DNA from: Pseudomonas oryzihabitans
GTDB taxonomy: Bacteria > Pseudomonadota > Gammaproteobacteria > Pseudomonadales > Pseudomonadaceae
Direction: 5' to 3'
Assembly (NCBI RefSeq): GCF_014522265.1
Contig: NZ_CP017024.1
Coordinates: forward strand, 951,001 to 1,015,000
Length of the DNA stretch: 64,000 nt
Every line of letters begins with the position of its first letter. Positions within the stretch are counted from its first letter, which is position 1. A program made the translations under genes and the position numbers. Shown piece after piece: positions 18,538-27,651 of this stretch. The notes under the pieces are model-generated. The model made no database searches. It was not told the origin of the DNA and saw nothing but the letters and a program-made list of their open reading frames with translations.

Positions 18538-18945
18538 ATGAACACTCAAGCCCTCACCGCCACCACCGGCCGCCTGCTGCTCGCCAGCCTCTTCCTGTTC
18601 AGCGGCGTGGGCAAACTGCTCGCTCCGGCGGCCACCAAGGGCTACATCGCCGCCATGGGCCTGCCCTTCCCGGACCTTGCCTACCTCGGCGCCCTGGCGG
18701 TGGAGCTGGGACTCGCCAGCCTGCTGCTGATCGGCTATCGCACCCGGCCGGTGGCGCTGGCCATGGCCGCCTTCACCCTGGTGACTGCCCTGGTGTTCCA
18801 CCACAACTTCGCCGACCAGAACCAGCTGATCCACTTCCTCAAGAATGTCGCCATCGCCGGTGGCCTGCTGCAGGTGGCCGCCTTCGGCGCCGGGGCCCTG
18901 AGCCTGGATGGCCGGCGGCCGGCGCGGTCGGCCCGCCTCGCCTGA
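18538..18945 (+). CDS. DoxX-family membrane protein
   Basis: 135 residues with four predicted transmembrane helices. LLLASLFLFSGVGKLLAPAA and the later FHHNFADQNQLIHFLKNVAI are typical of the DoxX/YphA-type small oxidoreductase-like membrane proteins. ATG at 18538 has AAGGACAGTCGACG in front. Stands alone, divergent from the operon and convergent with the LysR gene at 18982. Function not known. Confidence 0.86.
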   Translation: MNTQALTATTGRLLLASLFLFSGVGKLLAPAATKGYIAAMGLPFPDLAYLGALAVELGLASLLLIGYRTRPVALAMAAFTLVTALVFHHNFADQNQLIHFLKNVAIAGGLLQVAAFGAGALSLDGRRPARSARLA

Positions 18946-18981
18946 TCGCCCTCGCTCGATGCGCCCGCCCGATCCTTGCGT

Positions 18982-19902
18982 TCAGGCGGGCGCTGTCACA
19001 TCCAGCATCCTGGCGCAGGCCTCGCGCACCAGTTCGAGAAACAGGCGCAGCCGCGCCGGGTAGACGCGGGCATAGGGATAGATGAGATAGAGCGGCAGGG
19101 GCGCGGCCTGCCACTCGGGGAGCAGATGGACCAGGCGCCCCGCAGCGACGTCCTCGCGCACCATCCAGTGCGACAGTGCCGCGCAGCCCAGGCCGCGCAC
19201 CGCGGCATGCCGGGCGACAAAGAGGCTCTCGGTGGCCAGCCGTGGCCGCAAGGGGACCAGCCGGCTTTCGCCAGTGGCGCCCAGCTGCAGGCGCAGTTCG
19301 GTCTGGTAGAACTGGGTCATGGCGATCCAGGGCAGCGCCGTCAGCTCCTCGGGTGTCTGCAGGGCGCTCGCCAGCTCCGGCGCCGCCACCAGGATGCGCT
19401 GGACGTCGCCCAGGCGCACCGCCACGGTGTCCGGATCCTCCACCACCCCCACCCGGATGGCACAGTCGACGCCATCGGCGACGAAATTCGGTGCCCGGTC
19501 GCTGAGCACCCAGTCCACCTGCATCCCCGGATAGCGCCGCAGATAGGTCTCCAGCGGATCGAGCAACTGCTCCTGGCCGAAGGCATGGGGCATCACCACC
19601 CGCAGCCGTCCCTCGGGCTCGGCATGGGCGCCGTGCAGGGCGGCGGCGAAGGCCTGCCAATCGCCGAGCAGTTGCTGGGCCTGGCGATAGCAGCGCTGGC
19701 CGTCCTCGGTCAGGCGCAGGGCGTGGGTCGAGCGCTGCACCAGGCGCACCTGCAGCGCGGCCTCCAGCGCCTGCAGGCGCCGACTGACGGTGGGCTGCGT
19801 GGTACCGAGCTGGCGTGCAGCCGCCGACAGGCTCCCGGCCTCGACGATGCGCACGAAGGTTTCCAGCAGATCGAGACGATCATGGGTAAAGGTGGTGTTC
19901 AT
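18982..19902 (-). CDS. LysR-family transcriptional regulator (CrgA-like)
   Basis: 306 residues. HTH: LDLLETFVRIVEAGSLSAAA, GTTQPTVSRRLQALEAALQV; effector domain from about 95 (GRLRVVMPHAFGQEQLLDPL). It is divergent from the MFS gene at 20000 with 97 bases between, the standard regulator/target layout, so probably controls that exporter. The ATG at 19902 is the first codon of the conserved domain. Confidence 0.9.
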   Translation of the reverse strand: MNTTFTHDRLDLLETFVRIVEAGSLSAAARQLGTTQPTVSRRLQALEAALQVRLVQRSTHALRLTEDGQRCYRQAQQLLGDWQAFAAALHGAHAEPEGRLRVVMPHAFGQEQLLDPLETYLRRYPGMQVDWVLSDRAPNFVADGVDCAIRVGVVEDPDTVAVRLGDVQRILVAAPELASALQTPEELTALPWIAMTQFYQTELRLQLGATGESRLVPLRPRLATESLFVARHAAVRGLGCAALSHWMVREDVAAGRLVHLLPEWQAAPLPLYLIYPYARVYPARLRLFLELVREACARMLDVTAPA

Positions 19903-19999
19903 ACGGTCTACGTATACCCCCTGTACCCGGCGTTCGGCTACAGGTGGCGATGGCTCTGGTGAAGAATGCGTTCATCGTCTTCCCACCGGATGAACCGCC

Positions 20000-21226
20000 A
20001 TGACCGACATTCCACTCCCGCATAGCCACACCTCACCTCAAGTTGCCAGCCTGTCCCCTGCCCTGCTCGGCCTGCTGGCCACCGGCGCCGGCCTGAGCGT
20101 GGCCAACCTCTATTACAGCCAGCCGCTGCTCGGCATTCTCGCGGGCGCACTGCCAGCACCTGCCGCCGACGTGGGACTGATCCCTACCCTTACCCAGCTC
20201 GGCTATGCCCTGGGGCTGCTGCTGCTGGCGCCCCTGGGTGATCGCTTCGACCGCCGCCGCATCATCCTGGCCAAGCTGGCCGTGCTGCTGCTGGCGCTGC
20301 TGGGCGCCAGCCTGGCGCCGGGGCTGCACGGGCTGCTGCTGGCCAGCCTGGTGACCGGGCTGGCCGCCACCGTGGCCCAGGACCTGGTCCCTGCCGCCGC
20401 GACCCTGGCGCCGCCGGCCGCGCGCGGGCGCATCGTCGGCACGGTGATGACCGGCCTGCTGCTGGGCATCCTGCTGTCCCGGGTGGTCAGCGGCCTGGTG
20501 GGCGAGTGGTTTGGCTGGCGGGCGGTCTATCTGCTCGCCGCCCTGAGCATCGCCGCCATCGGCGTGGCGGTGTGGCGCGGCCTGCCCGCCTTCGCCGCCA
20601 CCACCCGACTCAGCTATCCGGCCCTGCTCGGCTCCCTGGGCGCGCTCTGGCGCCGGCATGCCGCGCTGCGCCGGGCGACCCTGGCGCAAGGCCTGCTGTC
20701 GGTGGGCTTCAGTGCCTTCTGGTCGACCCTCGCCCTCTATCTGCACGCCGGGCCCTTCCAGCTGGGCAGCGCCGCCGCCGGCGCCTTCGGCCTGGCCGGT
20801 GCCGCCGGTGCCCTGGCCGCGCCCTGGGCCGGCCGCCTGGCGGATCGCCATGGCTCGGAATGGGTGACGCGGCTGGGCATCGGCCTGGCGGCCCTGGCCT
20901 TCGCCAGCCTGCTCCTGCTGCCCTGGTTGCCGGGCGTGGCCGGTCTGGTACTGCTGGCGCTGGCGACGGTGATCTTCGACCTGGGCGTCCAGGCCACCCT
21001 GATCGCCCACCAGGCCCAGGTCTACGGCCTGGAACCCGAGGCGCGCAGCCGGCTCAACGCGGTGCTCTTCACCGGCATGTTCATCGGCATGGCCAGCGGC
21101 GCGGCCCTGGGCAGCCTGCTGCTGGCGCGGCTGGGCTGGAGCGGCGTCGCCGGTCTGGCGCTGGCGACCGCGCTGCTGGCGCTGACCGTCCGGCTCTGGC
21201 CGGCCCGTCCGCGCCAGGTTCAATGA
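20000..21226 (+). CDS. MFS transporter, paralogue of the 6403-7590 exporter
   Basis: 408 residues, 12 hydrophobic segments. Shares with the 6403 gene the first-helix motif SVANLYYSQPLLGILA, the loop PLGDRFDRRRIIL, GTVMTGLLLGILLSR and EPEARSRLNAVLFTGMF. Likely a proton-driven exporter of a small organic compound; substrate unknown. Paired with the divergent LysR gene at 18982-19902. Confidence 0.88.
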   Translation: MTDIPLPHSHTSPQVASLSPALLGLLATGAGLSVANLYYSQPLLGILAGALPAPAADVGLIPTLTQLGYALGLLLLAPLGDRFDRRRIILAKLAVLLLALLGASLAPGLHGLLLASLVTGLAATVAQDLVPAAATLAPPAARGRIVGTVMTGLLLGILLSRVVSGLVGEWFGWRAVYLLAALSIAAIGVAVWRGLPAFAATTRLSYPALLGSLGALWRRHAALRRATLAQGLLSVGFSAFWSTLALYLHAGPFQLGSAAAGAFGLAGAAGALAAPWAGRLADRHGSEWVTRLGIGLAALAFASLLLLPWLPGVAGLVLLALATVIFDLGVQATLIAHQAQVYGLEPEARSRLNAVLFTGMFIGMASGAALGSLLLARLGWSGVAGLALATALLALTVRLWPARPRQVQ

Positions 21227-21381
21227 GCGCGGAGCAGCAGGTGACGCCAGCCAGGGGTATCGTCAACCAAAACAGGACGACCATTCTCCTTCCAGCTCGT
21301 TAATCAAACCCAGGCGCCACAGTAGGATGACTTCCATGGCGTCGGAACAGACCGCGCCCCACTCAGACAAGGAGCCTCATC

Positions 21382-22104
21382 ATGCTGGCCATTCGTAAAG
21401 CTTCCGATCGCGGCGCCGCCAACCACGGCTGGCTCAAGTCCTTCCACACCTTTTCCTTCGCCAGCTATCGCAATCCGGCGGAGCAGGGCTTCTCCGACCT
21501 GCTGGTGATCAACGACGACACCGTGACCGGAGGCCAGGGCTTCGGCGAGCATCCGCACCGCGACATGGAGATCTTCTCCTATGTGCTCGAAGGCGCCCTG
21601 GAGCACCAGGACAGCCTGGGCACCGGCTCGGTGATTCGCCCTGGTGACGTCCAGCTGATGAGCGCCGGCAGCGGCGTCAGTCACAGCGAGTACAACCACT
21701 CGGAGCGCGAGAGCGTGCACTTCCTGCAGATCTGGATCGTGCCCAACGTGCGCCGCGCCGAACCGCGCTACCAGCAGCAGCACTTCAGCGCCGCGGCCAA
21801 GCGTGGCCGCCTGGCCCTGATCATCTCGCCGGACGGCGCCGAGGGTTCGCTGGAAGTGCGCCAGGACGCCCGGGTCTACGCCGGTCTGTTCGACGGCAGC
21901 GAAGGCGCCACTCTGCAACTGGCCCCCGAGCGCCATGCCTATGTGCACGTCGCCCGCGGCAGCCTGGAACTGAACGGCGTCCTGCTGCAGGCCGGTGACG
22001 GCGCCAGGCTGCGCGGCGAGCGCGAACTGCAGCTGGCCCACGGCACCGACGCCGAGGTGCTGGTGTTTGATCTGCGGCCCAACGAACTGCCGCAAATGCC
22101 CTGA
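21382..22104 (+). CDS. Pirin-family protein (YhhW-like bicupin)
   Basis: 240 residues. The N-terminal cupin begins with the pirin signature AANHGWLKSFHTFSFASYRN. Metal ligands are His in GEHPHRDMEIFSYVLEG and His/Glu later in SAGSGVSHSEYNHS. The C-terminal cupin is shorter (PERHAYVHVARGSLELNG). E. coli YhhW has quercetin 2,3-dioxygenase activity in vitro; the physiological role is unclear. AAGGAGCCTCATC precedes the ATG. Two hairpins follow (22105-22129, 22145-22166) before the next gene. Confidence 0.92.
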   Translation: MLAIRKASDRGAANHGWLKSFHTFSFASYRNPAEQGFSDLLVINDDTVTGGQGFGEHPHRDMEIFSYVLEGALEHQDSLGTGSVIRPGDVQLMSAGSGVSHSEYNHSERESVHFLQIWIVPNVRRAEPRYQQQHFSAAAKRGRLALIISPDGAEGSLEVRQDARVYAGLFDGSEGATLQLAPERHAYVHVARGSLELNGVLLQAGDGARLRGERELQLAHGTDAEVLVFDLRPNELPQMP

Positions 22105-22166
22105 CTACGATTTGCTCGCGAAATCGTAGGCCCTGTTTGCGCTAGGAGGCCGCTCCAACGGCCTCC
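22105..22166. repeat. Two short hairpins between pirin and DedA genes
   Basis: CTACGATTT (22105-22113) pairs with AAATCGTAG (22121-22129), and GGAGGCCG (22145-22152) pairs with CGGCCTCC (22159-22166). Neither is followed by a good T tract, so they may be weak terminators or processing structures. Confidence 0.5.
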
Positions 22167-22184
22167 CCTTGCCGAGAACGCGCC

Positions 22185-22772
22185 ATGAGCACCCAAGCCC
22201 TGACCTCCCTGGTGGCCGGTAACGCCACCCTCTGGCTGACGCTGAACGTCTTTGGCGAACAGCTGGGCCTGCCGGTACCGGCCTATCCGTCGCTGGTGGT
22301 GATGGGCGCCGCGGCCGATGAAGCCGAATTGCTCCTGGCGCTGCTGGCTACCGTGGCGGTCACCGGCGTGGCCGATCTGCTCTGGTACTGGGCCGGCCGG
22401 CGACATGGCGCCTGGCTGTTGCGCCACCTGCCTGGCCACGTCCCGGCGGCTACCCGCCTGCCCGGCCTGCTGCTGGTGGCCAAGTTCGTCCCCGGCGCCG
22501 CGGCCCTCGCCACCCTCAGCGCCGGTGCCAGCGCCATGCCCCTGCGGCGCTTCCTGGCCTACGACCTGGGCGGCGCCACCCTGTGGATCGGCTCCGGCCT
22601 GGTCCTGGGAAAGCTGTTCGAAGAACACATCCTGGCCCTGATCGACAGACTCCAGGCCTATGGTCCGGCGCCCCTGCTGCTCGCCGGACTGCTCGGCCTC
22701 GCCCTGCTGGGCTGGCACCTGCTGGCCCGGCGGCACCCTCGGCCAGCTCCGGCGCGACAGTATTGCGCCTAG
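22185..22772 (+). CDS. DedA/VTT-family membrane protein
   Basis: 195 residues. Features of DedA proteins: N-terminal LGLPVPAYPSLVVMGAAA, the central KFVPGAAALATLSAGASAMP with the family F-x-P-G loop, then the FLAYDLGGATLWIGSGLVLG helix and a final hydrophobic helix. DedA proteins are inner-membrane lipid transporters/flippases needed for envelope homeostasis. Close to the pirin gene (80 bases) but with hairpins between, so cotranscription is uncertain. Confidence 0.88.
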   Translation: MSTQALTSLVAGNATLWLTLNVFGEQLGLPVPAYPSLVVMGAAADEAELLLALLATVAVTGVADLLWYWAGRRHGAWLLRHLPGHVPAATRLPGLLLVAKFVPGAAALATLSAGASAMPLRRFLAYDLGGATLWIGSGLVLGKLFEEHILALIDRLQAYGPAPLLLAGLLGLALLGWHLLARRHPRPAPARQYCA

Positions 22773-22887
22773 AGCGTTGCCGCCTTAACGCTAATTAACG
22801 ATAGGCAACTCGCACGTCAGACAACTGCAGGGAATCATTCTCATCCAGACGGTCGCGCGACGCGGCTGGTTTGATAGGGAGAGCGCC

Positions 22888-23328
22888 ATGTCCATGACCG
22901 TCGATAGCACCCTGGCTCTATCCAGCACCCGACTGATCGGTTTGGCCGCCTGGCAGGAACGGCTGGCCAAGGAGGTCCTGCTGCAGCATCTGGAGCGCGG
23001 TATCAGCGTCAGTCAGGTCGCCTCCGTCTGCGGCCTGTCGCGCAGTCACTTCACCCGCCAGTTCAAGCTCAGTGCCGGGCTCGCTCCACTGGAATGGTTG
23101 CGGCAGCAGCGCATCCACCGCGCCCAGCAATTACTCGTCGAGCGCGAATTGCCCCTGGCGGCGATCGCCCTGGAATGCGGCTTCTTCGATCAGGCGCATC
23201 TGAGCCGGGTATTCACCCGCGCCATCGGGGTCCCGCCGCTGGCCTGGCAGCAGCAGGCCCTGGAGCGGCGGTTGCTGGCGGAACTGCCGCAGATGCAGCC
23301 GCAGCATGGCCAGCAGGCGGTAGCCTAG
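22888..23328 (+). CDS. AraC-family regulator, DNA-binding domain only
   Basis: 146 residues made almost wholly of the two AraC helix-turn-helices: ISVSQVASVCGLSRSHFTRQ (first) and LPLAAIALECGFFDQAHLSR (second), with the closing VFTRAIGVPPLAW. No effector domain, like SoxS/MarA-size regulators. AGGGAGAGCGCC is upstream of the ATG. Its last 198 bases are antisense to the 3' end of the regulator at 23131-24648. Confidence 0.88.
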   Translation: MSMTVDSTLALSSTRLIGLAAWQERLAKEVLLQHLERGISVSQVASVCGLSRSHFTRQFKLSAGLAPLEWLRQQRIHRAQQLLVERELPLAAIALECGFFDQAHLSRVFTRAIGVPPLAWQQQALERRLLAELPQMQPQHGQQAVA

Positions 23329-24648
23329 CGTCGCCCCGCTGCCTTCCACCAGGATCAGCGACTTCTCCACCAGTTGCCCCAGCAGGGGGATGAAGTGCGC
23401 CTCCTCCAGCCCGCGCTGCGCCGCCAGCGCCAGGGCCTCGCTGCGACTGAAGCGCTCGCCGGCCTCGGCCAGGGTCGCCAGCACCGCGAATTCCGACTCG
23501 CCCAGGCTGTGCAGACTCCAGTCCAGCATGGCGCCGAGACTGCGTTGCCGCTGCGCCGCGGTCCGCCGCCCCTGGACACTGAGGTAGTAGCCGCCTTCGA
23601 GTTGCGCCAGCACTCCGTTCAGGCCCTGGGCCGCCACCTGCTCGGCGAGGATCTCCAGCGCCAGGGGCACGCCCTCGCTGCGCCGACAGATCTCGCCGAC
23701 CAGTTGCACGTCGGCCGGCTGCAGTCGCAGCCCCGGCAGCCGCGCCCGGGCGCGCCGGACGAACAACCGGAAGGCCGGTTCGCGCATGGCCTCGCGCAGG
23801 TGGCGCGAGGGTGGATTCGCGATCGGCAACGGTGCCAGGCGCAACACGGCCTCTCCCTCCACCCGCAGGGCCTCGCGACTGGTGACCAGCACCCTGAGCT
23901 GCGGACAGCCTTGCAGCAGATTTTCCACCAGCCAGGCCGCCGGCTCGACCAGCCGCTCGGCATTGTCCAGCACCAGCAGCAGGCGGCGCGTGGCCAGGGC
24001 TTCCTGCAGCGCCGGCAGACCGCTGCCGCTGGCGAGGCCCAGGTCGCTGGCGAGGCGCTCCACCAGCGCCATCATGTGGCCCAGTGCGGCGAGATCGAGA
24101 CTCTGTATCCCGTCGGCAAAGTCCTCCGCCAGCACGGGCAGCAGATGCTGGACCAGCAGCGACTTGCCGACACCGCCGGTGCCCACCACCGACACCAGGC
24201 GGCGCTGGGCAAGCAACCGGCGCAGTTCGACCAGGCTGGTGTCGCGACCTTCCAGGGGCGTCAGCGGCGGTGACGTCTCGACCAGGGGTATCAGGTCGCC
24301 TTCGCCCAGCCGCTCCACCGGCGGCGCGAAGCCGTAGCCGCGCTGGCGGACGCTGAGGATGGGATCGTCGGCGCTGTAGGGGCGCAGCACCCGGCGCAGG
24401 GCCGAGATGTGCACCCGCAGATTGATGTCCTCGACGACGCTCCCGGGCCAGACCCTCGTCATCAGGATCTGCTTGTCGACCAGCTCCCCAGGGTGTTCCA
24501 GCAGCACCCGCAGGATGTCCAGCGCCCGCCCGCGCAGGGGCAGCACGCGCTCGCCATCGAGCAACAGGCGCCGTCGCGCATCCAGGACCAGGCCGCAGAA
24601 GCGGAAGGCACTGGCGTCTTCCAGGGACTTGAGCTCTTGCATGACCAT
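23131..24648 (-). CDS. Transcriptional regulator: OmpR-type winged helix plus NB-ARC-like ATPase
   Basis: 505 residues if started at 24648 (MVMQELKSLEDASAF); longer starts add an Arg/Pro-rich non-conserved stretch. Residues about 10-105 form a PhoB/CadC-type winged helix (LLLDGERVLPLRGRALDILR, VEDINLRVHISALRRVLRPY). A P-loop ATPase follows: Walker A GTGGVGKS and Walker B RRLLLVLDNAERL, then VLVTSREALRVEGE and GVPLALEILAEQV as in NB-ARC/STAND proteins. The tetratricopeptide part usual in larger relatives is absent. The final 65 codons or so are antisense to the AraC gene. Confidence 0.85.
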   Translation of the reverse strand: MVMQELKSLEDASAFRFCGLVLDARRRLLLDGERVLPLRGRALDILRVLLEHPGELVDKQILMTRVWPGSVVEDINLRVHISALRRVLRPYSADDPILSVRQRGYGFAPPVERLGEGDLIPLVETSPPLTPLEGRDTSLVELRRLLAQRRLVSVVGTGGVGKSLLVQHLLPVLAEDFADGIQSLDLAALGHMMALVERLASDLGLASGSGLPALQEALATRRLLLVLDNAERLVEPAAWLVENLLQGCPQLRVLVTSREALRVEGEAVLRLAPLPIANPPSRHLREAMREPAFRLFVRRARARLPGLRLQPADVQLVGEICRRSEGVPLALEILAEQVAAQGLNGVLAQLEGGYYLSVQGRRTAAQRQRSLGAMLDWSLHSLGESEFAVLATLAEAGERFSRSEALALAAQRGLEEAHFIPLLGQLVEKSLILVEGSGATLGYRLLAMLRLHLRQFRQQPPLQGLLLPGQRRDPDGAGEYPAQMRLIEEAAFQGDRRQGQFALDE

Positions 24649-24822
24649 GCCGCGCCACGCGCCATGGGTCGCCGGGGTACTCCTTCCCGGCGCCCGCGGG
24701 CGTCTGCGCCTCTCCTTAGCCGATAGGTAGGACCATTCTGGCCGCTGCCCAGGCAGGTTGTACGACGATCTACGGCCAGAAGCTGCCATCGATGGGCGTG
24801 ATACCGCCATCAGCCGCCGATT

Positions 24823-25776
24823 TCAGCTGAATTGATAGCGGTACTGCGCCGGGGTCAGGCCCAGATGGCTCTGGAAGGCGGCGCGCATGCAGCGGTCGCT
24901 GGCGAAGCCGCTGCGAAAGGCCACCGTCTTCAGCGGCAGCTCGGAGGTCTCCAGCAATCCACGGGCGTGATCGATGCGCGCCCGCAGGACGAACTCCAGC
25001 GGCGTCATGCCGGTGTCGCGCTTGAACACCCGGGCGAAGTTGCGGGTGCCCATGGTCGCCAGCTCGGCGAGCCGGCTGATCGAATAGGCCTGGTCGATGT
25101 TCGCCACGACGTGGTGCTGCACCCGGGTGATGGCGGTGACCGCCTCCGGTTCGTCGAACAGCGGACTGAACTGGGCCTGCTTGCCCTGCCGCTGGGTCAC
25201 CACCACCAGCACCTTGGCCACCTCCCGGGCGATGGCCTTGCCATGGTCCTCGGCCACCAGCGCCAGCGCCAGGTCGATGCCGGCGGTGACCCCGGCCGAG
25301 CTCAGCAGCGGGCCATCGCTCAGGTAGATGTCGTCGGCGGTCACCTGGGCACGGGGAAAGCGCCGCGCCAGGCGCTCGCGATAATTCCAGTGGGTGGTCA
25401 CCCGCCGGCCATCGAGCAGGCCGGCACTGCCCAGCAGAAAGGTACCGGTGCAGACCGCCCCGTAGCGCGCGCACTGCGCGGGCACCTGGCGCAGCCAGGC
25501 CGCGACGTCCGGATGGGGCTCCAGATAGGCGCCCGGCCCGCCGGGCACCAGCAGCAGGTCATAGGCCGCGGGCGGCTGCTGGGTGGTGAGCTCCGTGCGT
25601 ATCGTCATGCCATTGGAACAACGCAGGGTCCGTCGCCGCCCGGCGGCGATGGTCACGATGCGATAGTGGTCAGCCGCGGCCAGATAGCGATTGGCGATGG
25701 AAAACACCTCCACCGGCCCGGCGAAATCCAGCATCAGCACCTCGGGGACCAGCAAGAAAGCCACTGTCCTCGTCAT
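24823..25776 (-). CDS. GlxA-type AraC-family transcriptional regulator
   Basis: 317 residues. The N-terminal DJ-1/PfpI-like domain (about 1-190) holds VAFLLVPEVLMLDFAGPVEV and the nucleophile-elbow-like YGAVCTGTFLLGSAGLLDGR with a Cys; the C-terminal AraC HTH pair is SISRLAELATMGTRNFARVF and LPLKTVAFRSGFASDRCMRA. Relatives sense small amines or catabolites, but the ligand here is unknown. No obvious target gene is adjacent; the 231 bases upstream (25777-26007) show nothing definite. Confidence 0.9.
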   Translation of the reverse strand: MTRTVAFLLVPEVLMLDFAGPVEVFSIANRYLAAADHYRIVTIAAGRRRTLRCSNGMTIRTELTTQQPPAAYDLLLVPGGPGAYLEPHPDVAAWLRQVPAQCARYGAVCTGTFLLGSAGLLDGRRVTTHWNYRERLARRFPRAQVTADDIYLSDGPLLSSAGVTAGIDLALALVAEDHGKAIAREVAKVLVVVTQRQGKQAQFSPLFDEPEAVTAITRVQHHVVANIDQAYSISRLAELATMGTRNFARVFKRDTGMTPLEFVLRARIDHARGLLETSELPLKTVAFRSGFASDRCMRAAFQSHLGLTPAQYRYQFS

Positions 25777-26007
25777 GGCGATACATCCTTATCCGTGTAG
25801 CAGTTGGTCCTTGAACGCTGGGGCGTCCGGGTGAAATTGAGGTGAGGATAAGAACTTACGCCATGAGGGCAAGGGACTTTTTCCATGTAGTTCACGGATT
25901 TCAGCTCACGCCCCGAGTCGAGCTGCAGTCGTCGATAGTGGCCGCGATCAGGATCATCCCGCCGCCGTTTGACGGATACGCCAGTAGCCCAGGCCTGCCA
26001 GATCGCT

Positions 26008-27510
26008 CTATTTCGCGCGTATGGGCCTGAGCATCACCAAGGTGATCAACCCAATCAGCGCGGTCACGAGACTCGCGCCTTGCAGCAGGGTGTCGAAGCT
26101 ATGCAAGTAAGCACGTTGGAGCACGCCGGACATAGCCGGAGGTAAATTCTTGAGATCGCCCATCGCCGCTTGCTGAGCCAACGCCTGCCTCGCCGGGACA
26201 GACCAATCGGCCAGCGCCTGGGTGAGATGCCTTTCTATCAAGCAGCTCAAGACCGCCAAAGCCAGCGCCAAGGCTACTCCCTCCCCCGCGACTCGAGTGG
26301 TATTGAAGATACCGGCCGCCATGCCGGCACGCTCCTTGGGGACGACACTGAGCGCCAGGCCATCCATCAGCCCCCAAGGCAGCCCGGTCCCCACGCCGAT
26401 CACGGTCAGGCACAGCAGCAGCGGCAGCAGTGCCCCACCCAGGGGGAGGCCGCTGAGCGCCATGAGACCCGCTGCCGCGAGTAGGAAGCCGAGGCCGCAG
26501 AGATAACCGGCAGGTAACCAGCGCGTCAGCCAGGCCGCCAGTAGGGGGAGCACCAGCAGTGGCAGGGTCAAGGCCAGCAAAATCAGGCCCGCCTGGGTCG
26601 CCCCCAGACCTTCTACACCGATCAGCCGCAGGGGCAACAGGACGATGAACACGATGTAGCAGACGCAGGTACCGATGGGCAGCAGCTGCACACCGAGAAA
26701 GCGCGGCAGGCGAAACAGCCGTAACTCCAGCATCGGCCGTTGACTCTGTAGCTGCCTGCGTACGAACAGCAGCAAACCGAGCATTGCAAGAAGGAGCAGG
26801 GACGTCACTGCCAGCGAGGTCCATCCCTCGCGTGGTCCCAGGATGATGGCGGAGGTGAAGGCGATCAGCGTACAGGAGAAGTACAGTACCCCCGGGACAT
26901 CGAGCTGACTCGCCTGTGGATCGCGACTCTCTCGCAACCATTTCCAGGCGACCAGCGCGGCACTGCCGGCCAGCAAGGCGATACTCAGGAAGATGGCCCG
27001 CCAACCCCATTCGTCCAGCAAGATCCCGGTAAGCAACGGGCCGAAGGCCAGCCCCAGTCCGAAGGTCGTGCCGAGTAGGCTGAAGACGCGCGTGCGCGCC
27101 GGCCCCTCGAATTCCTGCGCCAGAGCCGCACTGCCTCCCGCCAAGGCCGCGGCTGCCGCAACGCCCTGAGCGGCTCGCAAGCCGTCGAACCACAGGATCG
27201 AGGGGGCCACCGCAAGCAGCAGGGAGACCAGGGTGAAGCTCGCCACACCGGCGAGAAAGAGTCGCTTGCGGCCATAGCGATCTGCCAGGGTTCCTGCGGC
27301 CATGAGCAGACTGCCGAAACTGAGCATGAAGGCATTGGTGATCCAGGCCATGGCCACGGCATCGGCGTGCAACGCTGCGCCTATGGTAGGCGTTGCCACC
27401 GCGCCGCCCGTGAAACTCAGCGGTAATACCAGGGCGGCCAGGCAGATGGCGAAGACGATCGGATAGCGAGCGAGCGCCGTGGGCATGGCCACGGCTGGAG
27501 ACCTGTACAT
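26008..27510 (-). CDS. MFS transporter, DHA2-like 14-helix multidrug type
   Basis: 500 residues from the ATG at 27510 (AGGACTCTCTTC upstream); a longer frame to 27636 would run into the LysR promoter. Fourteen hydrophobic segments are readable. DHA2 marks are AVATPTIGAALHADAVAMAW, AGTLADRYGRKRLFLAG and GLRAAQGVAAAAALAGGSAA. Proton-driven efflux is expected; substrate unknown. Divergent from the LysR gene at 27652, its likely regulator. Confidence 0.88.
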   Translation of the reverse strand: MYRSPAVAMPTALARYPIVFAICLAALVLPLSFTGGAVATPTIGAALHADAVAMAWITNAFMLSFGSLLMAAGTLADRYGRKRLFLAGVASFTLVSLLLAVAPSILWFDGLRAAQGVAAAAALAGGSAALAQEFEGPARTRVFSLLGTTFGLGLAFGPLLTGILLDEWGWRAIFLSIALLAGSAALVAWKWLRESRDPQASQLDVPGVLYFSCTLIAFTSAIILGPREGWTSLAVTSLLLLAMLGLLLFVRRQLQSQRPMLELRLFRLPRFLGVQLLPIGTCVCYIVFIVLLPLRLIGVEGLGATQAGLILLALTLPLLVLPLLAAWLTRWLPAGYLCGLGFLLAAAGLMALSGLPLGGALLPLLLCLTVIGVGTGLPWGLMDGLALSVVPKERAGMAAGIFNTTRVAGEGVALALALAVLSCLIERHLTQALADWSVPARQALAQQAAMGDLKNLPPAMSGVLQRAYLHSFDTLLQGASLVTALIGLITLVMLRPIRAK

Positions 27511-27651
27511 GAAGAGAGTCCTGCGGATTCGACAATTGGCCAAACTGCCGGGGTGAGCGCGCGATGGAGTTTCACCCACCTTATCTAGGACGTAATAAGG
27601 GATAAACAGGGCTAAGATCCACTGATAAAGGAGCAAAAGGATTCAATCGAA
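27511..27651. promoter_or_regulatory. Divergent promoter region, DHA2 exporter/LysR
   Basis: 141 bases, AT-rich. Contains TTATC ... GATAA pairs around 27581-27606 and again GATAA near 27626, candidate LysR contact points. AAAGGAGCAAAAGGATTC leads to the LysR ATG. Confidence 0.4.
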
